NCBI RefSeq assembly: GCF_001435195.1
Contig: NZ_AZFQ01000012.1
Location: 1-32,780, forward strand
Direction of reading: 5' to 3'
Length of the DNA stretch: 32,780 bases
From: Liquorilactobacillus satsumensis DSM 16230 = JCM 12392
Lineage (GTDB): Bacteria > Bacillota > Bacilli > Lactobacillales > Lactobacillaceae
The stretch's first letter is position 1; the number at the start of each line of letters is the position of its first letter. Positions 1 to 10,204 of the stretch are shown in pieces. The notes below the pieces were generated by a model, which worked only from the letters and a program-made list of their open reading frames with translations, was not told where the DNA came from and did no database searches. Both the position numbers and the translations under genes were made by a program.

Positions 1-56
1 TATGTTCGCAATTTCGAGTTAGTACTCAAATTTTCCCGACTTATGTCACACTCTCT
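1..56. repeat. Intergenic palindromic repeat, copy A (partial)
   Basis: This is the right-hand part of the dispersed repeat, running from the TATGTTCG segment to GTCACACTCTCT. It matches the right arms of the copies ending at 4567, 12610 and 12742 almost base for base. The rest lies outside the window. It ends five bases before the whiA stop codon, so it occupies the 3' end of the rapZ-yvcK-whiA operon. Confidence 0.85.
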
Positions 57-60
57 AGCC

Positions 61-1011
61 TTATTTATATTCCGAAACTTCTAAACCTGCACGCATTTTT
101 GTTGCCAATTCATTCAACTTACGTAAGCGATGGTTAACTCCTGACTTAGAGATCGGACCTCCAGGAACGATTTCACCTAATTCCTTTAGGCTAATCTCTG
201 GATGGGTCACCCGGGTACGCGCAACATCTTGCAACTTAGGCGGAAGCTTATTGAGCCCCATCCGTTCATCAAGATATTTGATATTTTCAATTTGCCGATT
301 AGCGGCATCCGCCACCTTATTCATATTAGCATTCTCGCAATTAACAATCCGATTCACAGAATTGCGCATATCGCGCACAATCCGAATATCCTCAAATTTA
401 AGCATTGCATTTGTTGCACCAATCAGCGACAAAAAGTCAGCAATCTTTTCTGCTTCTTTAAGATAGGTAATATACCCGCTGCGTCTTTCCGTCTTACGGG
501 CGTTCAACCCATAACGATTAATCAATTGACAAATTGCATTATTCTGCTCTTCATAAAGTGAATAGATCTCCAAATGGTACCTGCTAGTCTCTGGATTATT
601 GACTGAGCCGGCCGCTAAAAACGCGCCCCGTAAATATGACCGAATCTGTGCATCATCAGTTAGTAAATCTAATTGAAGTGTCGGTTGTAAATGATAATCA
701 TCTAAAATTTTTAAATCATTTAACACCGTTTCGCTGCCGCGTTTGAGTCGCACAATATACAGATTGTTTTTCTTGAGCTTCATTTTACGCCGAACCAGCA
801 ATTCACTTTCAACATCATAAAACTTCTTTAGCAATTGATAGATTCGGCGCGCAATCGCAGGATTTTCAGTTTGGATGTTCAAAACAAAATGATGATTAAT
901 GATACTCACGGCGCCATTCATCCGAATTAGCGCCATTAACTCCGCTTTAGCATTTCCAAAGTGAACTTCCAAAGTCGTAAGTTCTTTCTTAACATCACTC
1001 GCATATGACAA
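61..1011 (-). CDS. whiA: WhiA, sporulation/cell-division regulator homologue
   Basis: WhiA is a DNA-binding protein found across Gram-positive bacteria. In actinomycetes it is a transcription factor; in Bacillota it affects division and chromosome segregation. This 316-residue protein has the usual family length and the typical N-terminus ([11 protein letters not shown]). The N-terminal two thirds matches the degenerate LAGLIDADG endonuclease-like fold. The C-terminus (about 255-305, with SLKELGEIV and [10 protein letters not shown]) is the WhiA helix-turn-helix. The start is TTG, preceded by a strong AAGGAGGGGA ribosome site about six bases upstream. The gene lies 20 bp after yvcK and ends the rapZ-yvcK-whiA operon, a conserved arrangement. 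Its 3' end abuts a repeat copy. The family assignment is secure. Confidence 0.97.
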   Translation of the reverse strand: MSYASDVKKELTTLEVHFGNAKAELMALIRMNGAVSIINHHFVLNIQTENPAIARRIYQLLKKFYDVESELLVRRKMKLKKNNLYIVRLKRGSETVLNDLKILDDYHLQPTLQLDLLTDDAQIRSYLRGAFLAAGSVNNPETSRYHLEIYSLYEEQNNAICQLINRYGLNARKTERRSGYITYLKEAEKIADFLSLIGATNAMLKFEDIRIVRDMRNSVNRIVNCENANMNKVADAANRQIENIKYLDERMGLNKLPPKLQDVARTRVTHPEISLKELGEIVPGGPISKSGVNHRLRKLNELATKMRAGLEVSEYK

Positions 1012-1031
1012 TGGAATCCCCTCCTTTAGGC

Positions 1032-2054
1032 CTAATTAAACTCACCGTCAAACCATGATAGCGGTCTGCCTGTCAACCGCAATAATTCATCCACAACTTG
1101 ATTACCATTATGGAAAACACCATGATCTCGCAGTTCCAGGAAATTATTTGAAATCACGCGGCATCCCTGCTCACGTAACCCTTTGAAATCATGTTTAACT
1201 TGATACAGATATTCTCCATACTTTTGATGATCCATATAGTCGGCTGGAACGGGCTCTGTGTTTACCAAGACAGTATCAATAAACTGCTTCCCCATATGCC
1301 GATTCAAAACCCGCACATGATCTGCATCAGTAAAATGTTCAGTCTCACCTTTTTGGGTCATAATATTACAAATATAAATGACTTCTGCACTAGTCTGACA
1401 AACAGCAGCACCCAAGTTTGAAATCATCAAGTTGGGTAAAATGCTTGTAAATAAACTGCCTGGTCCTAAAACGATTTGATCAGCATCCATAATCGCCGCA
1501 ATAACCTCATCAACGGCACGTGGTGGTGCCCCATCGCTGCCTGACACCCAAGCCCTTTCAATGGTCTTTTCAGCCGCAGAAATCTCAGATTCACCCGCTA
1601 GTACGCTCCCATCGGAAAATTGGGCATTCAAGACAAGGGGTTCGTTGGCTGCCGGATAGACATGTCCCTCAACGTCCATCATGCGTGAGAGCTCTTGCAC
1701 GGCATTAAAAATACCATTATCATTCATCTCCGATAAAGCGGCAATGATTAGATTACCAATCGCATGTCCAGAGAAAAATTGATCTGTCGAAATAAAGCGA
1801 TATTGAAAAATTCGTTTATAAATGGGCGCCATATTTGAAAGTGCAACTAAAACATTCCGAATATCACCTGGAGGAACAACATTGATATAATCACGAATAA
1901 CACCTGACGAACCTCCATCGTCAGCTACCGTAACAATTGCAGTAATATCGGCATTTTTTTTATGCAAAGCCTTTAAAATTACAGGAAGTCCTGTCCCTCC
2001 ACCGATCACAACAATATGTGGCCGTTGGCTTTTGCAGCCTGGCTTTCTTCTCAT
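1032..2054 (-). CDS. yvcK: YvcK/CofD-like gluconeogenesis factor
   Basis: YvcK proteins bind UDP-sugars and are needed for growth on gluconeogenic substrates and for cell shape. This 340-residue protein has the glycine-rich nucleotide-binding start (VIGGGTG, about residues 17-23) and the family motif VADDGGSSG (about 43-51). A PPGDIRN motif follows, and GPGSLFTSI lies around residue 198. The start is ATG, and its ATGA overlaps the rapZ stop, so translation is probably coupled. An AAGGAAGGAG site lies somewhat far upstream, which fits coupling. It sits between rapZ and whiA as in most Bacillota. The family is certain; the ligand is inferred from homologues. Confidence 0.96.
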   Translation of the reverse strand: MRRKPGCKSQRPHIVVIGGGTGLPVILKALHKKNADITAIVTVADDGGSSGVIRDYINVVPPGDIRNVLVALSNMAPIYKRIFQYRFISTDQFFSGHAIGNLIIAALSEMNDNGIFNAVQELSRMMDVEGHVYPAANEPLVLNAQFSDGSVLAGESEISAAEKTIERAWVSGSDGAPPRAVDEVIAAIMDADQIVLGPGSLFTSILPNLMISNLGAAVCQTSAEVIYICNIMTQKGETEHFTDADHVRVLNRHMGKQFIDTVLVNTEPVPADYMDHQKYGEYLYQVKHDFKGLREQGCRVISNNFLELRDHGVFHNGNQVVDELLRLTGRPLSWFDGEFN

Positions 2055-2935
2055 GAGCGGTTAGTCGTCTCCTTCCTTTTTGTAACGTCTCGATGTGAAA
2101 TCCTAACAGGATACTCTTCATCTAAAGCTCTACCAATCCGTTCCGCAAGTGCCACAGAACGGTGCTGCCCGCCGGTACAACCAATTGCAATTGTTAAACT
2201 AGTTTTCCCTTCTTTTTTATAACCGGGAATAATATTACGCAATAAAGTCATAAATTGCTGGTAAAAAATAGTGGTTTTATCAGAATCCATCACATAATCA
2301 TAGACTGGCTGCTCAAGCCCTGTTTTATTTTTCAAATCAGCAATGTAGTACGGGTTAGGCAGGAAACGAACATCCATCACGATATCAGCATCAATTGGCA
2401 AACCGTACTTGAAACCAAATGAAAGAACCTCGATATGAAATGAAGTTGATTTGCTGGTATCAAAATTATGAAAGATCTCTTCACGCAACTGTCGAGGTGT
2501 CAACTTACTTGTATCGACCACCAGTTGGGCTTTTAATCTGATATCTTTTAACAGATCACGTTCAAGTCTAATTCCATCCATCAAGCGGCCTTCCATCGCT
2601 AAAGGATGCGAGCGTCTGGTTTCTTTATAGCGTGCAACAAGTTCCTCATCGGAAGCATCCAAGAAAAGGATCTTTGCATCAATTAACCCATCGCTGCCTA
2701 AGTTACGCAGCATTTCAATAATTTCATCATAAAAAGCACGGGAACGTAAATCAATTACTAACGCAACTTTGTCAATCTTGCCGGATTCGCGCACCAGTTC
2801 CCAAAATTTAGGCAGCAGTGATGGGGGCATGTTATCAATGCAGAAATAGCCCAGATCTTCAAAGCTCTGAACTGCAACTGTTTTGCCTGCCCCGCTCATT
2901 CCGGTTACAACAACAAGTTTTAGTTGTTTTTCCAT
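2051..2935 (-). CDS. rapZ: RapZ/YvcJ P-loop nucleotide-binding protein
   Basis: RapZ (YvcJ) is a P-loop ATP/GTP-binding protein. In enterobacteria it guides decay of the GlmZ small RNA that controls glucosamine-6-phosphate synthase; in Bacillus YvcJ affects competence. The Walker A motif GMSGAGKT is at residues 12-19. The C-terminal domain carries [10 protein letters not shown] near residue 250, typical of the family. I start the protein at the ATG at 2935 (MEKQLKL, 294 aa) because GGAGG lies seven bases upstream. An in-frame ATG at 2953 has that ribosome site inside its coding sequence. It overlaps yvcK by four bases. RNA binding in this organism is not shown by the sequence. Confidence 0.95.
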   Translation of the reverse strand: MEKQLKLVVVTGMSGAGKTVAVQSFEDLGYFCIDNMPPSLLPKFWELVRESGKIDKVALVIDLRSRAFYDEIIEMLRNLGSDGLIDAKILFLDASDEELVARYKETRRSHPLAMEGRLMDGIRLERDLLKDIRLKAQLVVDTSKLTPRQLREEIFHNFDTSKSTSFHIEVLSFGFKYGLPIDADIVMDVRFLPNPYYIADLKNKTGLEQPVYDYVMDSDKTTIFYQQFMTLLRNIIPGYKKEGKTSLTIAIGCTGGQHRSVALAERIGRALDEEYPVRISHRDVTKRKETTNRS

Positions 2936-2967
2936 CTTCAATCCTCCATCCAAAAGCCTTCAGGCAA

Positions 2968-3123
2968 TTATAACACACCGGGTGTGCCGTCTTCATCCTT
3001 TGTTGCTTTTTCATAAAAATAAACACGACACTCAGCCATCACAGCCCGCACAGCTTTGCCATAATGTTCATCAAAGAGTTTAAAAGCAGCAACCATTTCA
3101 TTAGACTTTTTACTACGATCCAA
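2968..3123 (-). CDS. Small ORF or gene remnant upstream of rapZ
   Basis: I do not recognise this protein. A reading frame open from 3156 ends at a TAA at 2968. Read from a TTG at 3123 it encodes 51 residues beginning LDRSKKSNEMVAAF and ending in a charged tail with DEDGTPGVL. The composition looks like real coding sequence, but the TTG has no well-placed ribosome site and no early ATG exists. A second frame on the same strand (open 3316-3116) contains ILTERQTRNTVLF and runs up to the same point. Removing one base from the six-T run just before the TTG would join the two. It may therefore be a gene broken by one inserted base, or a remnant. It ends 32 bp before rapZ and would be transcribed with it. 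Confidence 0.35.
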   Translation of the reverse strand: MDRSKKSNEMVAAFKLFDEHYGKAVRAVMAECRVYFYEKATKDEDGTPGVL

Positions 3124-3164
3124 AAAATAACACTGTGTTCCTAGTTTGGCGTTCCGTTAAAATC

Positions 3165-3173
3165 ATAATAGCA
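3165..3173 (-). promoter_or_regulatory. Candidate extended -10 promoter for the rapZ operon
   Basis: On the minus strand the sequence TGCTATTAT matches an extended -10 element (TGnTATAAT with one mismatch). No good -35 lies 16-18 bases upstream. It is the best promoter candidate between phzF and rapZ, but it falls inside the putative remnant frame, so confidence is low. Confidence 0.3.
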
Positions 3174-3331
3174 TATCGGTGTACAATTTTGTCGCTGCTC
3201 CTTATGGTCCTAAGATCGATTAAACCCTTTCTAGCCCATAATCGATTGCCTACCTTATGCATGGCATATTCAAAAGAACACAGCTCTGTACATTTGAGAC
3301 TGTGTCTACTGTTAATTCATTCTTAATTAAT

Positions 3332-4183
3332 TTAAACAGCTACTGATTTTGTTTCTACAAGATAACCATAGCCGCCAACAAAGATGGCATCAATCATGTC
3401 ATCATGAGTTGTTAGGTTAACAACAATTCTTGCTGGATTATTTAGATTATACCCTTGCTCAAAAATATATTGCGACTTCTTTTCAACATATTTAAATAGA
3501 TAACAAGCTAGCGCACAGTTAGAAGTTCCTGTCGCAGATTCTTCATTGATCTCATAAAGTGGTGCAAAATTTCTGCAAACTGCAGTAATGTTATTTTCTT
3601 TATCTTCTAACGCAAAAGCATGAACACCAATAACATCATGTTTTTTACTTAATTCAGTCATAACGTCAAAATCAGGCGCTAACTTTTTAAGCTCTTCACC
3701 TGATTTTATTGGTAAAAGAATATCCCATAATCCTGTAGATACAATCTGAATTGGTAATTTTGGGTCGATTGAATTTGTATCTAAACAATTATTAAATGAA
3801 TCGAGGGAAAGAACATCAGCGTAAGTAGGAGCATTTTGTTCCATAAATACCATACCGTCTGAATCAATTCTCATGGACAAAATACCTGACTTTGTTTCTA
3901 TCGTATATTCATTTTTAGATAACTTGTTCATCAAATTCAAAAATGCGAAAGTAGCTATTGTAGCGTGTCCACAGAGCGGTACCTCCTCTGTAGGTGTGAA
4001 ATACTCTAAACAAAAATCTGCTAAGTTTGACTTAGTGATAAAAGCAGTTTCAGCATAGCCTAACTCTTTGGCGATCGCCATTTTTTGAATTGAATTCAAA
4101 TCAGGTCTATCAAAAACAAGACCGGCTTTGTTACCCCCAGTATTGTCCTTACTAAAGGCACTTACAACATGTACTTCAACCAT
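3332..4183 (-). CDS. PhzF-family isomerase/epimerase-like protein
   Basis: PhzF-family proteins have a two-lobed diaminopimelate-epimerase fold. The founding member isomerises a phenazine precursor, but most members have no known substrate. This 283-residue protein has the usual length, the early GGNKAGLV motif (16-23), the conserved glutamate in AETAF (E45) that acts as the catalytic base in PhzF, and the second-lobe motif PLCGHATIATFAFL (about 69-82). It starts at ATG after AGGAG at a good distance. No phenazine genes are nearby, so phenazine synthesis is unlikely. Its codons are more AT-rich than its neighbours, and it lies between luxS and rapZ flanked by possible gene remnants, suggesting later insertion. 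The family is firm; the function is open. Confidence 0.9.
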   Translation of the reverse strand: MVEVHVVSAFSKDNTGGNKAGLVFDRPDLNSIQKMAIAKELGYAETAFITKSNLADFCLEYFTPTEEVPLCGHATIATFAFLNLMNKLSKNEYTIETKSGILSMRIDSDGMVFMEQNAPTYADVLSLDSFNNCLDTNSIDPKLPIQIVSTGLWDILLPIKSGEELKKLAPDFDVMTELSKKHDVIGVHAFALEDKENNITAVCRNFAPLYEINEESATGTSNCALACYLFKYVEKKSQYIFEQGYNLNNPARIVVNLTTHDDMIDAIFVGGYGYLVETKSVAV

Positions 4184-4397
4184 TTTATTTGTCTCCTATT
4201 CAAAAATTGATTTAGTCGATACTTTATTTTAGTTAGTATATCAATTTATGTACATAATTACAATAATATTGCCATTAGCGCCACCTGAGCTACGCCCAAC
4301 AAATGTGAGCTTGTCACCACTTTTTCATTGTCGTGATAAACTCCGAAACTTATTAACTATAATGTCAATTATCTACTTTCTTAACTCAAAATAAAAA

Positions 4398-4434
4398 GGG
4401 GCTGTGCCAAAAGTTAACTTTTGGCACAACCCCT
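4398..4434 (-). terminator. Terminator hairpin at the left end of repeat copy B
   Basis: An almost perfect palindrome (GGGGCTGTGCCAAAAGTT and its complement) forms an 18-bp stem with essentially no loop. On the minus strand the single imperfect position is a G-U pair, and the stem is followed by TTTTTATTTT, a good intrinsic terminator. It would stop minus-strand transcripts coming from luxS through the repeat before they reach phzF. The other side also has a weaker T-rich run (CTATTTTATT), so it may work in both directions. Confidence 0.75.
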
Positions 4435-4567
4435 ATTTTATTACGGATAAACGTGTTCCATAAGTCAAAGTTCTCCGTCTAACTTCGAATTTCTCATCGC
4501 AAAGTACCCGCTATGTTCGTAATTTCGAGTTAGCTCTCAAATTTTCCCGACTTATGTCACACTCTCT
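4398..4567. repeat. Intergenic palindromic repeat, copy B
   Basis: This is a complete 170-bp unit: terminator hairpin (4398-4434), a short T-rich link with GGATAAACG, then a long imperfect palindrome (4453-4562). The left arm GTGTTCCATAAGTC pairs with GACTTATGTCACAC at the right end. Inner segments CTAACTTCGAA and TTTCGAGTTAG also pair. It matches copy C along its whole length with scattered changes, one of which (CATCGC for CATAGC) breaks an apical pair. Confidence 0.88.
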
Positions 4568-4686
4568 TAACGACAGTATTTAATTGCTAAATATGCTCAA
4601 AAACATATTTTTACATTTTCCGTAATCCAAACTTTTATTGTAACCAGCGGATTACGCAGCATCGACTTAAGCTCATCAATGCTACT

Positions 4687-5163
4687 CTAATCAACAACCT
4701 TACGGGTAAATGGATCGGAAGAAATTCCTGCTGCCAAAATCTTTTTGCACCACTCTTGTGCAGAAAACAGTGAATGATCACGATAATTACCACAACTGCG
4801 AATATCCGTTCCTTGCACATCATCCCATGTGGACTTAGTAATTTGCTCCAAAGCGCCCTTCAAAGCTTTAGCAACTTCTGTAGTGTCGTGTTCACCCCAA
4901 ACAATCAAATGAAATCCTGTACGACAACCAAATGGTGAACAATCAATCACTCCGTCAAGACGGTCGCGCAAAAATCCCGCGAGCATATGTTCAATTGTAT
5001 GCAACCCAGCTGTTGGAATCGCATTTTCATTTGGCTGCACTAACCGCAGATCATAATTCGAGATCTCGTCACCTTTTTGACCCTTTTCGATTGTAATTAA
5101 CCGCACATATGGTGCCTTCACTGCTGTATGATCCAAAGTAAAACTTTCAACCTTAGCCATCAT
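4687..5163 (-). CDS. luxS: S-ribosylhomocysteine lyase LuxS (AI-2 synthesis)
   Basis: LuxS cleaves S-ribosylhomocysteine into homocysteine and 4,5-dihydroxy-2,3-pentanedione, the precursor of autoinducer-2, as part of the activated methyl cycle. The 158-residue protein has the full family length. The metal-binding HTIEH motif is at residues 55-59, the catalytic cysteine is C80 in FGCRTG, and the third metal ligand is C124 in SCGNYRDHS. Two ATG codons stand together at the start; AAGGAG lies six and nine bases before them, so either could be used. It is a single-gene unit with its own promoter between uvrA and phzF. Pfs and methionine-cycle partners are not in this window. Confidence 0.97.
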   Translation of the reverse strand: MMAKVESFTLDHTAVKAPYVRLITIEKGQKGDEISNYDLRLVQPNENAIPTAGLHTIEHMLAGFLRDRLDGVIDCSPFGCRTGFHLIVWGEHDTTEVAKALKGALEQITKSTWDDVQGTDIRSCGNYRDHSLFSAQEWCKKILAAGISSDPFTRKVVD

Positions 5164-5199
5164 TAAACACTCCTTTTTTAGAATTAACCTTCCAAACTT

Positions 5200-5228
5200 A
5201 CTCTAAGCATTTCACCCCCAAAAAGCAA
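5200..5228 (-). promoter_or_regulatory. luxS promoter
   Basis: Minus-strand TTGCTT (5228-5223) and TAGAGT (5205-5200) are separated by exactly 17 bases and lie about 37 bases before the luxS start. Both hexamers match the sigma-A consensus at four of six positions. Confidence 0.5.
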
Positions 5229-5232
5229 GTGC

Positions 5233-8067
5233 TCAATGCCTGCGTGCTCTTTCTAAAACCTGATGTAAATACTTTCCGGTATAGCTAACAGTGCTTTTTT
5301 CAACTTCTTCCGGTGTTCCAGTTGCGATCACCCTGCCACCACCGTCGCCACCTTCAGGTCCTAGATCAATCAGATAGTCAGCACTCTTGATCACATCCAA
5401 ATTATGTTCAATCACCAGCACCGTGTTGCCCTTATCTACCAAGCGTTGCAAAACATTTAATAAATTTTTAATATCATCGGTGTGTAACCCTGTGGTTGGT
5501 TCATCCAAAATATAGAAACTTTTACCATTTGCCTTACGATGCAATTCTGAGGCAAGCTTCATTCTTTGTGCTTCTCCGCCTGAGAGCGTTGTTGCCGGTT
5601 GTCCAAGTTTGACATATCCGAGCCCAACATCCACAATTGTTTGCAGCTTTCGTTTAATTTTAGGAATTGCACTAAAGAATTCCAACGCTTCTGCAACTGT
5701 CATATCTAAAACATCGGCAATATTTTTCCCTTTATATTCAATCTCAAGGGTCTCAGAATTATAACGTGCACCATGACAGATCTCACATGGAACATAAACA
5801 TCCGGCAAAAAATTCATCTCAATTTTGATAATTCCATCGCCCTTGCAGGCCTCACAGCGTCCGCCTTTAACGTTAAAACTAAAACGCCCCTTGCCGTAAC
5901 CGCGCATTTTGGCAGCGTTGGTCTGCGCAAAAAGTCCACGCACATCATCAAAGACACTCGTATAGGTTGCCGGGTTACTTCGCGGAGTCCTACCAATTGG
6001 GCTTTGATCAATATTAACTACTTTTTCAAGGTTCTCTGCTCCTAAAAGACGCTTAAATTTACCTGGTTTTTCTGAATTATGATTTAGCTCTTGAGCCAAT
6101 GCGCGCTTCAGTATTAAATTAATCAACGTTGACTTGCCTGAGCCGGAAACTCCGGTCACAGCAATAAAAGTCCCTAAGGGAAACGCCACATCAATCTGCT
6201 TCAAATTGTTTGCAGCCGCTCCTAGCAATTCGATCTTTTTCCCATTTCCTGCTCTTCTTTTAGGCGGAACAGGGATAAACTTCTTGCCTGAAAGATACTG
6301 CCCAGTTAACGACTTACTGTTGCGTGCAACTTGCTTAGGCGTCCCGGCTGCCATCACCTGACCGCCAGCACTCCCAGCTCCTGGACCAATATCAATTACA
6401 TAATCAGCTGCGCGCATTGTGTCTTCGTCGTGCTCCACCACAATCAATGTGTTACCTAAATCACGCATTTTCTTCAAAGAGTCAATCAATCGATCATTGT
6501 CTCTTTGATGCAATCCAATCGAAGGTTCATCAAGAATATATAAGACACCGGATAAATTCGACCCAATCTGGGTCGCCAGTCTGATCCGCTGTGCTTCTCC
6601 CCCAGAAAGAGTTCGAGCTGAGCGGCTGAGCGTTAAGTAAGCAAGTCCGACATTAATCAGAAAAGTCAAGCGGTCTTTTATTTCCTTCAAAATTGGGCGT
6701 GCGATTGTTTCGTCCTGTTCCCCAAAGGAAAGCTGCTTGAAAAAATCAAGGGCATCGGCAATATTGAGATCCGAAACTTCGCCAATCTGCTTGCCGTTTA
6801 TCTTGACTGCCAAAGCTTTACGATTCAAACGATAACCATGACAAGTCTGACAAGTCAAACTTGTCATATACTTGCGCATCACATCGCGGGTAAAATCACT
6901 ATTTGTTTCATGGTAGCGTCGCTCAATATTAGGAATTACTCCTTCAAAGGGTGCCTCGACATCACGCACACCGCCAAAATCATTTTCATAATGAAAATGG
7001 AAAGTTCGTCCATTTGCCCCGTATAAAATTGTCCGTTGTTCTGCTTGAGAAAGCTTCTCAAAAGGCGTCTCAAGTGAAATCCCAAATGCAGCGCAAGCTT
7101 GTGCTAATAGTGTCGGATAATACTGTGAACTTATTGGATTCCAGGGCTCAATCGCACCCGCTGCCAATGTTTTCGTTGTATCAGGTACCACCAAATCACG
7201 GTCAACTTCAAGTTTGATTCCTAAGCCATCGCAATCTGGACATGCTCCAAATGGTGCATTGAAAGAAAATAACCGGGGCTCAAGTTCGCCAATCGTAAAG
7301 CCACAATAAGGACATGCAAAGTTTTCAGAAAATTGCAATAACTTTCCCTCAAGCACATCGACATTTGCATATCCTTCAGAAAGACGCAGCGCAGCCTCAA
7401 AAGAATCAAACAGCCGGGAACGAACTTCGGGTTTGATCACAAGCCGATCAACCACCACTTCGATAGAGTGTTTTTTGTTTTTAGCAAGTTCCAAGGGTTC
7501 TTCAATCTCATGAATTTCACCATCGACACGCACACGCACAAAACCATCACGTTTAATTTTTTCAAAGATTTTCTTGTGTTGTCCCTTCTTTTCGCGCACA
7601 ACTGGCGCGAGAATTTGGACTTTTGTTCTTTCAGGAAGTTCTAAAACACGATCAACCATCTGTTCAGGTGACTGACTTGTAATCTTATGACCATCATTCG
7701 GACAAATGGGTGTCCCAACTCGGGCCCATAACAACCTAAGATAGTCGTTTATTTCTGTGACGGTCCCGACCGTCGAACGTGGATTTTTCGAAGTCGTTTT
7801 TTGATCAATCGAGATTGCTGGAGAAAGACCGTCAATCGAATCGACATCTGGCTTATCCATTTGACCTAAAAATTGACGGGCATACGCCGAAAGGCTTTCC
7901 ACATAACGCCGTTGCCCTTCAGCATATAAAGTATCAAATGCTAGTGAGCTCTTGCCAGATCCCGACAAACCAGTAATCACTACCAGCTTGTTTTTAGGAA
8001 TTGTAACGTTGATATTTTTCAGGTTGTGTGCTCGTGCCCCTTGAATCACTATTTTATTTTGTCCCAA
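5233..8067 (-). CDS. uvrA: Excinuclease ABC subunit A
   Basis: UvrA is the ATPase that recognises DNA lesions and loads UvrB in nucleotide excision repair. This 944-residue protein has both ABC modules. The first Walker A is GLSGSGKSS (about residue 33) and the second is GVSGSGKST (about 640). Two LSGGEAQR signature motifs are present, with [11 protein letters not shown] and [11 protein letters not shown] Walker B/H-loop regions. The zinc modules are visible as CPYC/CPDC, CQTC and [16 protein letters not shown]. The start is TTG ([16 protein letters not shown]) preceded by AAGAAGG. It follows uvrB by 31 bp and is probably transcribed with it from the SOS-regulated promoter. No defects were seen. 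Confidence 0.98.
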   Translation of the reverse strand: MGQNKIVIQGARAHNLKNINVTIPKNKLVVITGLSGSGKSSLAFDTLYAEGQRRYVESLSAYARQFLGQMDKPDVDSIDGLSPAISIDQKTTSKNPRSTVGTVTEINDYLRLLWARVGTPICPNDGHKITSQSPEQMVDRVLELPERTKVQILAPVVREKKGQHKKIFEKIKRDGFVRVRVDGEIHEIEEPLELAKNKKHSIEVVVDRLVIKPEVRSRLFDSFEAALRLSEGYANVDVLEGKLLQFSENFACPYCGFTIGELEPRLFSFNAPFGACPDCDGLGIKLEVDRDLVVPDTTKTLAAGAIEPWNPISSQYYPTLLAQACAAFGISLETPFEKLSQAEQRTILYGANGRTFHFHYENDFGGVRDVEAPFEGVIPNIERRYHETNSDFTRDVMRKYMTSLTCQTCHGYRLNRKALAVKINGKQIGEVSDLNIADALDFFKQLSFGEQDETIARPILKEIKDRLTFLINVGLAYLTLSRSARTLSGGEAQRIRLATQIGSNLSGVLYILDEPSIGLHQRDNDRLIDSLKKMRDLGNTLIVVEHDEDTMRAADYVIDIGPGAGSAGGQVMAAGTPKQVARNSKSLTGQYLSGKKFIPVPPKRRAGNGKKIELLGAAANNLKQIDVAFPLGTFIAVTGVSGSGKSTLINLILKRALAQELNHNSEKPGKFKRLLGAENLEKVVNIDQSPIGRTPRSNPATYTSVFDDVRGLFAQTNAAKMRGYGKGRFSFNVKGGRCEACKGDGIIKIEMNFLPDVYVPCEICHGARYNSETLEIEYKGKNIADVLDMTVAEALEFFSAIPKIKRKLQTIVDVGLGYVKLGQPATTLSGGEAQRMKLASELHRKANGKSFYILDEPTTGLHTDDIKNLLNVLQRLVDKGNTVLVIEHNLDVIKSADYLIDLGPEGGDGGGRVIATGTPEEVEKSTVSYTGKYLHQVLERARRH

Positions 8068-8098
8068 ACCGTTGCCTTCTTCCTCTCAATAAATCCAA

Positions 8099-10102
8099 CT
8101 ATTTGCCAGTTTGCCCTTTCAATTCAATGATTGTATCACGCAAGGTTGCTGCCTGTTCAAAGTCCAACTGTTTGGCCGCTGCCCGCATTTGATCTTCCAA
8201 TTTGATTAACGTTTCTTGCTGCTGTTTTTCTTCCATGTCTTTAAACTCTAGTGTGCTGAAACTTTCTGACTTGCCACCGCGCACCGGTTTCGTAATTGAA
8301 ATCAGTGCACGAATCTTTTTCTTGATAGTATGTGGCACAATATGGTGCTCTTCATTGTACTTTTCTTGGATACTGCGCCGTCTTTTTGTTTCATCAATTG
8401 CGCCTTGCATTGAATCAGTGACATGGTCGGCATACATAATCACACGTCCATTTTCATTGCGCGCTGCACGCCCAATGGTCTGTACCAGCGAACGTTCACT
8501 ACGCAAGAACCCTTCTTTATCGGCATCAAGGATTGCTACTAAAGAAACTTCAGGTACATCAATTCCTTCACGTAACAAGTTGATCCCTACCAACACATCA
8601 AAGACTCCTAATCTAAGATCACGCACAATTTTCGTTCGCTCCAATGTTTTAATGTCAGAATGCAGATATTTAACCTTGATCTGTAATTCTTTAAGATAAT
8701 CTGTCAAATCTTCGGACATTTTTTTAGTGAGTGTCGTTACAAAAACACGTTCATGGCGAGCAACTCGTTTGTTGATTTCACCCACAAGATCATCCATTTG
8801 CCCCATAATCGGACGCACTTCGATTAAAGGATCCAAAAGTCCTGTTGGTCTGATAATCTGCTGGACAATCTTATCTGTTTGCTCAAACTCATAAGGACCT
8901 GGTGTTGCGGACATATAGACTATTTGATGAATATGCTGCTCAAATTCTGTCAGAGTTAACGGCCGGTTATCAAGTGCACTGGGAAGCCTGAAACCATGAT
9001 CAATTAACATTTGTTTCCGCGCACGGTCTCCGTTATACATTCCACGAACCTGTGGCATCGTAACATGCGATTCGTCCACTACAAGCAGGAAGTCTTTTGG
9101 GAAAAAATCTAAAAGGGTATATGGGGGTTCACCAGGTTTTCTCCCATCCATATGCCTAGAATAATTCTCAATTCCTGAGCAATACCCCATCTCGCGCAGC
9201 ATTTCAATGTCATAGGTGGTTCTTTGCTCAAGCCTTTGCGCTTCCAACAACTTATTTGCACCCTTTAATTTTTCAAGTTGCGCTGCCAATTCTGCTTGAA
9301 TTCCCGCAATGGCTTTATCCATAATGTCGTCATTCGTCATAAAATGAGTTGCTGGAAAAATCGAGACATGTTCCCGCTCAGCTACGATCTCACCGGTAAG
9401 CGCATCAACTTCACGAATGCGATCGATCTCATCTCCAAAGAATTCAATCCGTAAGGCACGTTCATCCCGTGAAGCCGGAAAAATCTCAACTACATCTCCG
9501 TGAACCCGGAAACGCCCACGCTGAAAATCAATGTCATTTCTTTCAAACTGAATATCAATCAGCTGCCGCAGTAAAGTATCACGCTCCAATGTCTGCCCCA
9601 CACGTAAAGATAGGGTATGTGCCTTATATTCTTTAGGATCCCCTAATCCAAAAATTGAGGAGACCGAAGCGACAACGATCACATCATTGCGTTCAAGCAG
9701 CGAACTGGTAGCCGAATGACGAAGCTTATCGATTTCGTCATTAATACTTGAATCTTTTTCTATATAGGTGTCACTTGAGGGTACATACGCTTCTGGTTGA
9801 TAATAATCATAATAACTGACAAAATATTCCACCGCATTATTCGGGAAAAATTCCTTAAATTCGCTGTATAACTGCCCTGCCAGAGTTTTATTATGCGCTA
9901 AGACAAGTGTCGGTTTGTTGACATTTTTAATAACATTGGAAATCGTAAAGGTTTTACCGGTTCCGGTTGCTCCTAAAAGAACCTGTGCTTTTTCACCTTG
10001 CAAGATTCCCTGAGAGAGTTCTTGAATAGCTGTCGGTTGATCACCTGTCGGCTGATACCCAGAAACTAAGTCAAATTCACGCTCTTCTTGTCTTTCTATC
10101 AC
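8099..10102 (-). CDS. uvrB: Excinuclease ABC subunit B
   Basis: UvrB is the helicase-like damage-verification subunit of excision repair; it receives DNA from UvrA and recruits UvrC. Walker A is GATGTGKTF near the N-terminus, and the beta-hairpin region [12 protein letters not shown] follows. The DESH box is seen in [11 protein letters not shown], then [11 protein letters not shown]. The C-terminal UVR motif ([13 protein letters not shown]) binds UvrC. I start at the GTG at 10102 ([15 protein letters not shown], 667 aa). This matches the usual UvrB N-terminus and has AGGGGG nine bases upstream. The longer in-frame ATG at 10171 would add 23 residues unlike the family. A LexA-type box lies about 100 bp upstream. 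Confidence 0.97.
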   Translation of the reverse strand: MIERQEEREFDLVSGYQPTGDQPTAIQELSQGILQGEKAQVLLGATGTGKTFTISNVIKNVNKPTLVLAHNKTLAGQLYSEFKEFFPNNAVEYFVSYYDYYQPEAYVPSSDTYIEKDSSINDEIDKLRHSATSSLLERNDVIVVASVSSIFGLGDPKEYKAHTLSLRVGQTLERDTLLRQLIDIQFERNDIDFQRGRFRVHGDVVEIFPASRDERALRIEFFGDEIDRIREVDALTGEIVAEREHVSIFPATHFMTNDDIMDKAIAGIQAELAAQLEKLKGANKLLEAQRLEQRTTYDIEMLREMGYCSGIENYSRHMDGRKPGEPPYTLLDFFPKDFLLVVDESHVTMPQVRGMYNGDRARKQMLIDHGFRLPSALDNRPLTLTEFEQHIHQIVYMSATPGPYEFEQTDKIVQQIIRPTGLLDPLIEVRPIMGQMDDLVGEINKRVARHERVFVTTLTKKMSEDLTDYLKELQIKVKYLHSDIKTLERTKIVRDLRLGVFDVLVGINLLREGIDVPEVSLVAILDADKEGFLRSERSLVQTIGRAARNENGRVIMYADHVTDSMQGAIDETKRRRSIQEKYNEEHHIVPHTIKKKIRALISITKPVRGGKSESFSTLEFKDMEEKQQQETLIKLEDQMRAAAKQLDFEQAATLRDTIIELKGQTGK

Positions 10103-10204
10103 GTTCGCCAACCCCCTGTTATTTTGATTGCTATTAACTGCAAAAAAGGCCATGACAATATGACTCGTCACGGTCTACTATCACGCCTTATTATTCTAAC
10201 ATAG

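Larger units (their letters stand above)
4184..4686. other. 503-bp gene-free stretch between phzF and luxS
   Basis: From the phzF side there is a ribosome site and an AT-rich probable promoter zone (4190-4250; TTGATA is the best -35-like hexamer). Then comes a 28-codon minus-strand frame (4241-4324) that may be the tail of a lost gene. About 70 bases follow with no clear feature. Repeat copy B, with its terminator hairpin, occupies 4398-4567. The last 119 bases are the 3' trailer of luxS, which holds a GTAATCC/GGATTAC inverted repeat with a 21-base loop (about 4623-4660). No complete gene was found. Confidence 0.7.

Noticed and set aside
4266-4300. tRNA-like 5' sequence (GGGCGTAGCTCAGGTGG on the minus strand)
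   Set aside because: It resembles the acceptor and D-arm start of a tRNA, but there is no closing D stem, no anticodon arm and no TTCGAATC-type T loop downstream.
4597-4686. luxS frame stays open for about 29 codons after its TAG stop
   Set aside because: LuxS is full length with a normal C-terminus; an open stretch of this size happens by chance, so read-through is not supported.
8202-8699. 165-residue plus-strand open frame opposite uvrB
   Set aside because: It lies wholly inside the intact uvrB gene, has no ribosome site and no protein-like domain; it is a shadow frame.
10103-10171. Longer UvrB N-terminus from the ATG at 10171
   Set aside because: The extra 23 residues do not fit the family and have no ribosome site; GTG at 10102 with AGGGGG fits much better.
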